The notes beneath the pieces are model-generated. The model did no database searches. It was not told the origin of the DNA and saw nothing but the letters and a program-made list of their open reading frames with translations. Of a DNA stretch of 64,000 nt, positions 45,301 through 53,324 are shown piece after piece. Location: NCBI GenBank assembly GCA_910577185.1, contig CAJTLR010000007.1:1-64000 (forward strand), read 5' to 3'. Both the position numbers and the translations under genes were made by a program. This DNA comes from an uncultured Acetatifactor sp. GTDB lineage: Bacteria; Bacillota; Clostridia; Lachnospirales; Lachnospiraceae. Numbering within the stretch: position 1 is the first letter of the stretch; each line of letters begins with the position of its first letter.

Positions 45301-46368
45301 TCAGGCCGGAAAGGAAGTGGTTTTTCCATCGGAGAAAATGGCAAGCACAGTTTTTCCATCCGCTCCGGGGCAGGTGATCTCAAAGGTATGGGCAGTGGTG
45401 CCAATCTCATAAGGGAGATCCCGCACTGTTTTGTTTTCCTGGCAGGGGCTGAGCCTCTCAAGGGTTTCCTTTAATTTGTCAAAACTGTCCGTATAGTTTC
45501 CGGTTTCGTCCCGGAGAGCCTGCTGGGCATAATAAAGTTTGCGCAGTTCCCATTTGCGGTATTCGTCTTCCGGAATGGGGAATGCTTCGGACTCCCGGCC
45601 TTTTTCTGCAAAGAAAATAAAGGCCCACAGTTCCGGATAGTGAATATTGACAACGCCTGTGGGAGCCCACACCCAGTTATCTTCCGGCAGGGGACATCCT
45701 GTTTCCTCAGACAGACGTTTCTGGAAAGCGCCGTCTTTTTTGTCCACTTTCCACTGTACCCTGGAGAAATTCATCCGGTAATATTCCCCGGAAACGGGAG
45801 GACGGTTTTCGGAGGCACATTCCTGCAGGGCCGCAAAGGGAATCACGACCTCCACGGACCAGGAACGGCTGTCCGCTTCCGGACAATTCAGCTTTCCGTC
45901 AATGTGTACGGCAGTACGCATTCCACGAAACTCAAAACCGTTCACCGGCTTGCCGTTATCCCGGTAAGCTTTGGTCAGAAGCAGGTCCCAGGTAGTGTTC
46001 AGGGCATTCATCTCAAATTCATAGTAAGCCTGGGTATCGGAATCAGGATCTATAAAAATCTCAAAGTCATTGTCATGGAAGATGACACAGTCATGTTCCG
46101 TGAGGTGTGCCCAGATTTCATTTCCCTCCAGGAGAGCGCCGATATAAAGATTTTCATGATCCCATGCCAGCTTGGCCCGGGTGCGGAATCTGGGTATGGG
46201 ACGGATATCTCCCTCAATATCCGGAAAATCTTCCGTAAAAGGAATGTCTTTCCAGAAATCCTTGTCTAAATTTCCATCCAGTTGAAATTCTTTCGGATTG
46301 TAGCGGCAGACATAGACGGGGGGATGGAATCCCACGGCCGGAACAGGTATGCGGTGTTGTGTACTCAT
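45301..46368 (-). CDS. CBM9-like carbohydrate-binding protein
   Basis: A 355-residue protein whose N-terminal 240 residues resemble the family 9-like carbohydrate-binding beta-sandwich: LDGNLDKDFWKDIPFTEDF, then AKLAWDHENLYIGALLEGNEIW and FHDNDFEIFIDPD. The last 100 residues are helical and beta mixed, without a name I can give. There is no signal peptide, which is unusual for a binding module. It is transcribed alone, divergent from the large transporter operon, across a 375-bp regulatory region. It may bind glycan in the cytoplasm or be a cryptic enzyme; neither is shown. Confidence 0.8.
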   Translation of the reverse strand: MSTQHRIPVPAVGFHPPVYVCRYNPKEFQLDGNLDKDFWKDIPFTEDFPDIEGDIRPIPRFRTRAKLAWDHENLYIGALLEGNEIWAHLTEHDCVIFHDNDFEIFIDPDSDTQAYYEFEMNALNTTWDLLLTKAYRDNGKPVNGFEFRGMRTAVHIDGKLNCPEADSRSWSVEVVIPFAALQECASENRPPVSGEYYRMNFSRVQWKVDKKDGAFQKRLSEETGCPLPEDNWVWAPTGVVNIHYPELWAFIFFAEKGRESEAFPIPEDEYRKWELRKLYYAQQALRDETGNYTDSFDKLKETLERLSPCQENKTVRDLPYEIGTTAHTFEITCPGADGKTVLAIFSDGKTTSFPA

Positions 46369-46399
46369 ATGATTACCTCACTTATTTGGATTTGCCCTG

Positions 46400-46428
46400 A
46401 TTATAACATTTTGGGTCCGGGAAGTAAA
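46400..46428 (-). promoter_or_regulatory. Promoter of the CBM9-like gene
   Basis: On the minus strand TTTACT (46428-46423) and a perfect TATAAT (46405-46400) are 17 bp apart, giving a leader of about 25 nt before the ATG at 46368. Confidence 0.65.
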
Positions 46429-46577
46429 TAGGCAGAAAAACCGGAGAAGTCAGGCGTCCGTGGAAACGGTTCAGACAGGGTGTTGAACTGTTGCGGCCGG
46501 CTTCAGAATGAAAATGAAAGGGAAGAAAAGTGAAATATGGTCAATATGGACAGAATATAAAATTCTGTTAAGGCAAA

Positions 46578-46672
46578 TTAACAAAAGATAAACTGAGGAA
46601 TGGGTATAATTAACAAAAAATAAATAGAATATTAAAAAATTAGTTGACAAATTGTTCACAAAAAGATAAACT
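46578..46672 (+). repeat. Three direct repeats upstream of the large transporter operon
   Basis: Imperfect copies of TTAACAAAAGATAAACT lie at 46578-46594, 46610-46626 and 46655-46672. The last one overlaps the -10 region. They look like binding sites of a regulator. Confidence 0.5.
46644..46672 (+). promoter_or_regulatory. Promoter of the large transporter operon
   Basis: A perfect -35 TTGACA (46644-46649) and TAAACT (46667-46672) are separated by 17 bp. The start of transcription would be near 46679. Confidence 0.65.
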
Positions 46673-46681
46673 TATAACTAA

Positions 46682-46702
46682 TCTTAATAAAAAATATTAA
46701 GA
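46682..46702 (+). promoter_or_regulatory. Palindromic operator at the transcription start
   Basis: A perfect 8-bp inverted repeat, TCTTAATA and TATTAAGA, with a 5-nt A spacer lies right after the predicted start of transcription. A bound dimeric repressor there would block the operon. Confidence 0.45.
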
Positions 46703-46743
46703 GAGTTCTCAAAAAACACAAATCAATAAAAGGAGGATTATTG

Positions 46744-48369
46744 ATGAGAAAGAAATTGGCAATGAAGATTTGTGCCCTTGCAATGACAGCTGCAATGGTA
46801 GGCACAATGGCTGGCTGTGGCAACGGTGACACAGCATCCGGCAGCGCAAATGAAAGCGGAAGTGCTGCAGAAGGATCATCTGACGCCGGAGCCGGTACAG
46901 AGGAATCAGGGGGGGCAGATCAGGGTTCTGAGGAATCTTCTGCAGATGGCGGAGAAGGCGCCGAAGGCGGAGAAGCAGCCAGCACATTTGATGGCGGCGG
47001 AGCTACCATCAGAATCAACGGCGGTATGTGGGATGACCTCAGGGACGACAATAAGAATGAGGACGGAAGCTACGCACAGAGCTATACCATCGCATGGGAC
47101 ATGGCAGCCCAGCTGGAAGCAAAATACAACATCAAGCTTGAGTATGTGAAGCTGCAGAACGACGACGGTTATGATACCGCTACCGCAATCCAGAACGGAA
47201 TTCTTTCCGGAGAGTGCTTTGCGGATATTTTTACCGCAGGCGACGACGTAACCCTTTCCCTGAGAAATTACCTGGTAGATATTACTCCGTTCAAGGATTC
47301 CCTGGAGATGGGTTCCATCTACCTTGAGCCCGCAACCTGGGCAGGCAAGTGCTACGGATTTACCTATGACAACATGGGCAGCGTTTATGTTCTGGCTTAC
47401 AGCCGTGACTATCTGCAGTCCATCGGTATGGATGTGACACCTACCCAGAAATTCCTGGAAGGCAAGTGGAGCTATGAGGACTGTACGGCATATCTTACCG
47501 AGCTGAAAGCAAAGCTTCCGGATGGCGTATATCCTTTCGGTATACATAGCACTCACTGGGCAAGTATGGCTCCCGCTGCAAACGGCGCAGTTTCCGTTGA
47601 TTCCGACGGCGGTATCCACATTGCAGACGAGAATTACACAGTGACCCTGGAGTACTACCGCAGTCTGGTTGACGCAGGACTGGCAGCTCCCATTACGGAT
47701 GTGAAGAAAAATGATGATGGTTCCCTTTCCGCAAACCAGACCTATGGTATGGACAATATGTGTGCATCCAGCGGACCTAAGAATGCGGAAGGCGACAATG
47801 TGGTTATGACCATGGTAGAGGCATGGCAGATGGAAGGTCTTGAGACCAGCCTGGCAGGCAGCTGGGGTATCGTTCCTTTTCCCTGGGGTCCTGATGTAAC
47901 CGTAAGCGGCGATTATACCACTTTGAGCGAGAATTACAGTGTTGCACAGTCTATCTGGACCAACATGCTGGTTCCCAAGGCTGAGTACAGGGCAGCAGGC
48001 GCAAAGGATATTCCGGACGAGGTGCTGTTCCAGATTGCACGCGACTGGTGTGATATGAAGAATGTTGCCGGCGGACAGGTGAGAAAGGCAGCGTTTGACG
48101 CAGAGCAGAGCGGAACTCCTTATGTGAACCTGGGATATGATCCGGGACAGATCGGAGCATTCAGTACGGAAGAAGACGCGGCGCTGTATGACTGGCTGCA
48201 CTCCAGAGTTATCGTTGACTGGGGTCATGCTATGCAGACTCTTGAGTATGTTAACGTAAACAGAAACGCTGCATTTGTTATTGCAGCCGGTGACGACGCA
48301 AGATCTTCAGGAGAGAGCTTCAAGCAGGCAGGCGAAGAGAAACTGGCCGAGGCATTTGGCAGCAACTAA
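46744..48369 (+). CDS. Extracellular solute-binding lipoprotein
   Basis: Binding component of a sugar ABC importer, 541 residues. The lipoprotein signal ends in the lipobox TMAGC (Cys about residue 25). A Gly/Ser/Glu-rich linker of about 55 residues follows. The mature part resembles large family 1-type binding proteins: TYGMDNMCASSGP and SLAGSWGIVPFPWGPDVT. The start at 46744 is preferred over a TTG 3 nt upstream because AGGAGG lies 7 nt before it. It is the first gene of a 13-kb operon. The substrate is unknown; its size suggests a longer oligosaccharide. Confidence 0.88.
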   Translation: MRKKLAMKICALAMTAAMVGTMAGCGNGDTASGSANESGSAAEGSSDAGAGTEESGGADQGSEESSADGGEGAEGGEAASTFDGGGATIRINGGMWDDLRDDNKNEDGSYAQSYTIAWDMAAQLEAKYNIKLEYVKLQNDDGYDTATAIQNGILSGECFADIFTAGDDVTLSLRNYLVDITPFKDSLEMGSIYLEPATWAGKCYGFTYDNMGSVYVLAYSRDYLQSIGMDVTPTQKFLEGKWSYEDCTAYLTELKAKLPDGVYPFGIHSTHWASMAPAANGAVSVDSDGGIHIADENYTVTLEYYRSLVDAGLAAPITDVKKNDDGSLSANQTYGMDNMCASSGPKNAEGDNVVMTMVEAWQMEGLETSLAGSWGIVPFPWGPDVTVSGDYTTLSENYSVAQSIWTNMLVPKAEYRAAGAKDIPDEVLFQIARDWCDMKNVAGGQVRKAAFDAEQSGTPYVNLGYDPGQIGAFSTEEDAALYDWLHSRVIVDWGHAMQTLEYVNVNRNAAFVIAAGDDARSSGESFKQAGEEKLAEAFGSN

Positions 48370-48407
48370 TCCGAACGGAATGAAGTAGAATATATTGATT
48401 ACATTTG

Positions 48408-48449
48408 TGTGGCTGTGGTTCCCGTCTGAACGGTGGGGGCACAGCCACA
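48408..48449 (+). promoter_or_regulatory. Intercistronic hairpin after the first solute-binding protein gene
   Basis: TGTGGCTGTG and CACAGCCACA form a perfect 10-bp stem with a 22-nt loop. No T run follows, so it may protect the upstream mRNA 3' end and raise the binding protein level relative to downstream genes. Confidence 0.55.
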
Positions 48450-48474
48450 TAATCGAAATGAAAGGGCTGATGGG

Positions 48475-51426
48475 GTGAAAAAGAAGAAAAACAAGACCCG
48501 CATTCGCAATATTAGCATTCTGGTTGTACTGGCTGCCATCATTATCATAGCATTTAACCTGGCCTCCAGTGACGAATATGCAGAAACCCGTGATAACGTT
48601 CTGGCGAAATATCTGAGTTATGAGAATACTTCCGCTGTCACTTATGACGCTTATATTTCCCAGCACGCGAAAGCGTATGTTTCCGACCAGACACAGAAGA
48701 TCGCGGTGAAGGCTTCTGATTATGCGGAAACGGATATGACCGGTTTGACGGAAAATGAAGGTGTGGTATGGACACAGGACGAAGGATCCGTTACTTATCA
48801 GTTTAATGTACCGGAATCCGGCCTGTATCATATCCAGCTTACATATTATCCTGATGTTACCAGTACGCAGTCTATATTGCGCAATGTGTATGTAAATGGA
48901 GAGTTACCGTTTGACGATTGTAAAGATATTACCATCAACCGCCTTTGGGTGGATGACAACAAGAATTGGCTTATGAATACCAACGGCAACCAGGCTGCTC
49001 CCACGCAGGTGCAGGGAGAGGGACCCGCGGTTGCATATATTAATTCTTCTGACTGTGACACCTTGGGGAACTATATGTTCTATTTTGAGAAGGGTGAAAA
49101 TAAAGTGACCCTGGAGTCAGCACAGTCGGCGCTGGGACTCAGTGAGATTGCCCTGGTTCCAGCATCAGAACTGCTGGGCTACGAAGACTATCTGGCCAGG
49201 TGCAAGAATGCGCTGGATGCGGAAGTGATCAGTGCCAACAATGTACCGGATGGCGCCATTGTCATCCAGGCAGAGGACGCGGCCGTGAAATCCAGTTCTT
49301 CCCTGTCTCCCAACAATGACCGGACATCCGTGGCAACACAGCCTTATCATGCCACTTACACGGTATATAATACCATAGGCGGAGAAAGCTGGGCAACTGT
49401 AGGACAGAATATTACATGGACAGTGGATGTGAAGCAGGCAGGTCTGTACAAAATAGGTCTCCGTTTCAAACAGTCCCTGAACAGAGGTTTTTATTCTGCC
49501 CGTTATCTGACCGTAAACGGAGAACTTCCTTTCAGGGAAGCAGGAGAAATTAAATTCGATTATGCTCCCGGATGGCAGACTGCTTTTGCAGGGGGAGACG
49601 CAGGGGACTATTATTTCTATCTGAAAGAAGGTTCCAATACCATCACAATGAATGCCACATTGGGAAGTCTTGCAGATGCGGTGGATCTGGCCAGAACAAG
49701 TGTGGATAACCTGAACAATCTCTATCGTGAGCTGACTGCGGTGACAGGAGTGGATCCTGACCAGTACCGTGATTATCAGATTACGGATTATGTTCACGGC
49801 ATGGTGGATGTTCTGGAAGTAGAATATACGCGGCTGAATGCGGTGGTGGAAATGTTCGGCGAGAGCATGGAATCCGCCAACAAGACATCAGGCGTGGTAG
49901 ATATGATGAATTCCATGGTGAAGCTGATCAAGAAACCCGATGATGTTGCAAAATACCTGGGTGATTTTAACTCAAAACTTTCTGCCCTGGGAGAATGGAT
50001 CAACAGCATCAACAATCTTCCCGTGGAACTGGATTATCTGATGGTAACCGGAGACGGTTATAATCTTCCCAAAGCAGAAGGGGGATTCTTTGCAAAGATT
50101 GCACATAACTGGAATGCCTTTATCGGCTCTTTCACCAATGACTTCAAAGTACATGCGGAAGGTTCCGATAATTCCCAGAAACAGCAGCTGGATGTGTGGG
50201 TAGCCACGGATACCAGAAAGCAGTATGACATCATCCAGAAGATGATCAATGCTTCTTTCAAGGATTCCAACTATGAAGTGAATCTGAGTATGGTAGGCGG
50301 CGATACCGTACTGCCTGCTACAGTGGCGGGAGAAGGACCGGATGTGGTATTACAGTCCAGCTACAGCCAGCCCACCAACTTTGCATACCGCAGCGCGGCA
50401 TATGACCTGACACAGTTTGCTGATTTTGAAGAAGTATTCCAGCGTTTCCCTGAGGATACCAGGGCATTTCTGGAGTATGAAGGCGGGGTATACGGTCTGC
50501 CGGATCAGTTATCCTTCCCCGTGATGATCTACAGAAAAGACATTCTGGATGCGCTGAATCTGGAAGTGCCGGAGACATGGGACGATCTGGTGGGAATCAT
50601 TCCTTATCTGGAAGCAGACAATATGAGCGTGTATCTGGCAAGTAACGAATACCTTACCCTTGGCGGAGGAACCAGTTCCACCACAGTGCCTGTGAACAGT
50701 ATCTTCCTTTCCATGCTGTATCAGCAGGGCTATGAACTTTATAATGAGAGTCATACCCTGAGTCTGATGGATCAGGTGGATCACATGATGGTATTTAAGA
50801 ACTGGACAGAGTATTATACCAATCAGGGACTGAACTATTCCGTAAACTTGTCAACCAGGTTCCGTAAAGGTGAAATTCCCCTGGCAGTGGTGGATTATAC
50901 TTATGTCAATACTCTGAATGTATCTGCCCCTGAAATATCCGGTAAATGGTCCATTGCCAAGATACCGGGCACCATGAAAGAGGATGGAAGTGTGGATCAT
51001 TCCGCAGCCTGCATGATCGGCACCTGCTTTATCGTATCCTCCACAGTGGCTAAGGATGGCATGGCCAACGAGTCCTGGGAATTCCTGAAATGGTGGACCA
51101 GCGAAGAGACACAGACAAAGTACTCTACCGAGCTGAAGGTAGAAAACGGAGAAGCGGCAGAATTCCCTGTCTCCAATGTGAATGCCATTGCAAACGGCGG
51201 TCTGAAGGAAGAGTTTAAGCAAGTGGTGCTGTCCCTGCTGGATGATCTCCGCGCAGAGCCCCAGATCCCCGGCGGTTATATTACGGGCCGTGTGATCAGA
51301 AATGCATTTACTTCGGTTGTAACTGACAACACAGATCCGGTAGATACGCTGTATATCCTGTTGGATGATATCAACAAGGAGATTGAAAGCAAACGTACCG
51401 AGTTCGGTTTAAACACGGCAGAATAG
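48475..51426 (+). CDS. Membrane-anchored solute-binding protein fused to two carbohydrate-binding-like domains
   Basis: A 983-residue surface protein. One membrane segment (about 10-28) anchors it; there is no lipobox. Two related beta-sandwich domains follow, about 80-230 and 255-400. Both carry a pattern of the kind ESGLYHIQLTY or QAGLYKIGLRF, then YVNGELPF or TVNGELPF, as in CBM6/CBM35-like modules. The second starts with IVIQAEDA. A helical stalk (about 410-560) precedes a family 1 solute-binding domain (about 575-940). The fusion is unusual, since these parts are normally separate proteins. The start is a GTG at 48475 with AAAGGG upstream. It probably captures a larger glycan close to the transporter. 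Confidence 0.82.
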   Translation: MKKKKNKTRIRNISILVVLAAIIIIAFNLASSDEYAETRDNVLAKYLSYENTSAVTYDAYISQHAKAYVSDQTQKIAVKASDYAETDMTGLTENEGVVWTQDEGSVTYQFNVPESGLYHIQLTYYPDVTSTQSILRNVYVNGELPFDDCKDITINRLWVDDNKNWLMNTNGNQAAPTQVQGEGPAVAYINSSDCDTLGNYMFYFEKGENKVTLESAQSALGLSEIALVPASELLGYEDYLARCKNALDAEVISANNVPDGAIVIQAEDAAVKSSSSLSPNNDRTSVATQPYHATYTVYNTIGGESWATVGQNITWTVDVKQAGLYKIGLRFKQSLNRGFYSARYLTVNGELPFREAGEIKFDYAPGWQTAFAGGDAGDYYFYLKEGSNTITMNATLGSLADAVDLARTSVDNLNNLYRELTAVTGVDPDQYRDYQITDYVHGMVDVLEVEYTRLNAVVEMFGESMESANKTSGVVDMMNSMVKLIKKPDDVAKYLGDFNSKLSALGEWINSINNLPVELDYLMVTGDGYNLPKAEGGFFAKIAHNWNAFIGSFTNDFKVHAEGSDNSQKQQLDVWVATDTRKQYDIIQKMINASFKDSNYEVNLSMVGGDTVLPATVAGEGPDVVLQSSYSQPTNFAYRSAAYDLTQFADFEEVFQRFPEDTRAFLEYEGGVYGLPDQLSFPVMIYRKDILDALNLEVPETWDDLVGIIPYLEADNMSVYLASNEYLTLGGGTSSTTVPVNSIFLSMLYQQGYELYNESHTLSLMDQVDHMMVFKNWTEYYTNQGLNYSVNLSTRFRKGEIPLAVVDYTYVNTLNVSAPEISGKWSIAKIPGTMKEDGSVDHSAACMIGTCFIVSSTVAKDGMANESWEFLKWWTSEETQTKYSTELKVENGEAAEFPVSNVNAIANGGLKEEFKQVVLSLLDDLRAEPQIPGGYITGRVIRNAFTSVVTDNTDPVDTLYILLDDINKEIESKRTEFGLNTAE

Positions 51427-51436
51427 GAGGGGAGAG

Positions 51437-52366
51437 ATGGCTGCTAATAAGATATCTTTTAAAAGAAGGGCCGAATTGACCCTTAGGGACGTGAAGCGCA
51501 GCATCCCTTTGTATGTGATGATCGCCCCCTTTATGTTGCTGTTTTTCACATTTGTGGTATATCCGGTGTTAAAGGCTGTATGGTTCAGCTTTACAGACTA
51601 TAATGTTCTGGAGAAGGCCAATTTTGTAGGTCTGCGCAATTACCGCAAGCTGTTTTTGGACGATTCCACTTTTATCACTGCCATCAAGAATACTTTCATT
51701 ATCGCAGTGATTGTAGGACCGGGCGGATACATTCTCTCTTTCCTGCTGGCCTGGATGATCAACGAACTGCCCCATAAGGTAGGTACTGTACTGACGGTGA
51801 TTTTTTATGCGCCCAGTATGGCAGGTACGGCTGTGGTGGCTGTGTTCGCACAGATTTTCTCCAATGACAGCAACGGTTATCTGAACGCTATACTGCGTAA
51901 TCTGGGGATTACGGATGAAGCCATTCTGTGGCTGTCTGACGCGGATGTGGTAATGGTAGTCGTCATTCTGGCATCTCTGTGGATGAGTATGGGTGTAGGC
52001 TTCCTTTCCTTCGTAGCCGGTGTCAAGGGTGTGGACGAAGCCCAGTATGAGGCAGGCGCCATCGACGGTATCCGGAACCGCTGGCAGGAGCTTTGGTATG
52101 TGACATTGCCCAATATGAAGCCCCAGCTGCTGTTCGGCGCCGTTACCACCATCACAGGTTCCTTATCCGTAGGTACCATTGGAGACAGCCTTGTAGGTTT
52201 CCCCAGCCCCAATTATGCGACCCATACCATTGTCAACCACCTGAACGACTATGGTTCTATCCGTATGGAAATGGGTTATGCATCGGCAATTGCCGTTATC
52301 CTGTTCCTGATTATGATTTTATGCAATATGCTGATCCAGAAGCTGCTGCGTAAGGTCGGAACCTGA
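51437..52366 (+). CDS. Sugar ABC transporter permease, pair A first subunit
   Basis: A six-segment membrane permease of the MalF/UgpA type, 309 residues, with the ATPase-contact loop YEAGAIDGIRNRWQELWYV. It starts 10 nt after the fusion binding protein and follows a GGAGGGGAG site. With the next gene it forms one permease pair. Confidence 0.9.
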   Translation: MAANKISFKRRAELTLRDVKRSIPLYVMIAPFMLLFFTFVVYPVLKAVWFSFTDYNVLEKANFVGLRNYRKLFLDDSTFITAIKNTFIIAVIVGPGGYILSFLLAWMINELPHKVGTVLTVIFYAPSMAGTAVVAVFAQIFSNDSNGYLNAILRNLGITDEAILWLSDADVVMVVVILASLWMSMGVGFLSFVAGVKGVDEAQYEAGAIDGIRNRWQELWYVTLPNMKPQLLFGAVTTITGSLSVGTIGDSLVGFPSPNYATHTIVNHLNDYGSIRMEMGYASAIAVILFLIMILCNMLIQKLLRKVGT

Positions 52367-52387
52367 TCGGAGAGAGGAAGGGTGAAT

Positions 52388-53314
52388 ATGGAAACGTTAA
52401 AAAGACTTTATCAAAATCATTTGACTAAAAAGAGAACGAAGAATTTTAAGCCGACTGTGAAGAAATCCAAAAGAAGCTTCTGGGGAAACGTAATTCTCGG
52501 ATTGTTTCTTCTGGCCATGGCTTTTACCTTTTTCTTCCCGGTAGTGTATATGATCAGCCAGTCCCTGAAACCCATGAACGAGCTGTTCATATTCCCTCCA
52601 AAGATTCTTGTCTCCAGTCCGACCACTAATAACTATCGGGATTTTGTCAATGTCCTGGCAAATACGGTGGTTCCTGTAACCAGGTCACTGTTTAACTCGC
52701 TGTTTGTGGTAGCCATAGGTTCCGTGGGCCATATTGTACTGGCATCCCTTTGCGCCTACCCGCTGGCAAAATATAAATTTCCCGGCAGCGCGTTTTTGAA
52801 CCAGATGATTGTGTACTCCCTGATGTTCAACACGGCAGTTACCATGATACCCAACTTCCTGACCATTGCCGGTCTGGGAATGCTGGATACCCAGTGGGCT
52901 ATTATTATACCCGGTTTTGCGTCTACCCTGGGTCTGTATCTGATGAAGAACTTTATGGAACAGATTCCGGACTCCCTGATGGAGGCAGCACAGATCGATG
53001 GCGCCGGATACGTAAGGATTCATTTTACCATCGTGATGCCGGTGGTGAAGCCCGCACTGGTGACAGCTTTTATTATGGTATTTCAGGCTTTCTGGACCAA
53101 TACCGGCGACAAGTTTATCTACACGGAGGCACAGAAGGGATTTGCCTATGTGGTGGGACAGCTGGCAAGCGGTAAGATCACCGGCGTGGGCAGCTCCTAT
53201 GTAGGTATTTCTTCCGCATCGGCCGTTGTCATGTTTGCGGTACCGCTGGTGGTATTCCTGATCATGCAGAACAGCGTGGTATCTACGATGGCAACATCCG
53301 GAATGAAAGAATAA
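52388..53314 (+). CDS. Sugar ABC transporter permease, pair A second subunit
   Basis: A MalG/UgpE-type permease of 308 residues, with six membrane segments and the EAA loop SLMEAAQIDGAGYVRIHFTI. The N-terminus is long and very basic. ATG at 52388 follows AGGAAGGG; a GTG 6 nt earlier is less likely. Confidence 0.9.
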   Translation: METLKRLYQNHLTKKRTKNFKPTVKKSKRSFWGNVILGLFLLAMAFTFFFPVVYMISQSLKPMNELFIFPPKILVSSPTTNNYRDFVNVLANTVVPVTRSLFNSLFVVAIGSVGHIVLASLCAYPLAKYKFPGSAFLNQMIVYSLMFNTAVTMIPNFLTIAGLGMLDTQWAIIIPGFASTLGLYLMKNFMEQIPDSLMEAAQIDGAGYVRIHFTIVMPVVKPALVTAFIMVFQAFWTNTGDKFIYTEAQKGFAYVVGQLASGKITGVGSSYVGISSASAVVMFAVPLVVFLIMQNSVVSTMATSGMKE

Positions 53315-53324
53315 GAGGTGGCGT

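Noticed and set aside
46906..48228. A 440-codon open frame opposite the first solute-binding protein gene
   Set aside because: It is antisense to a lipoprotein gene with good start signals, and its composition is that of a shadow frame.
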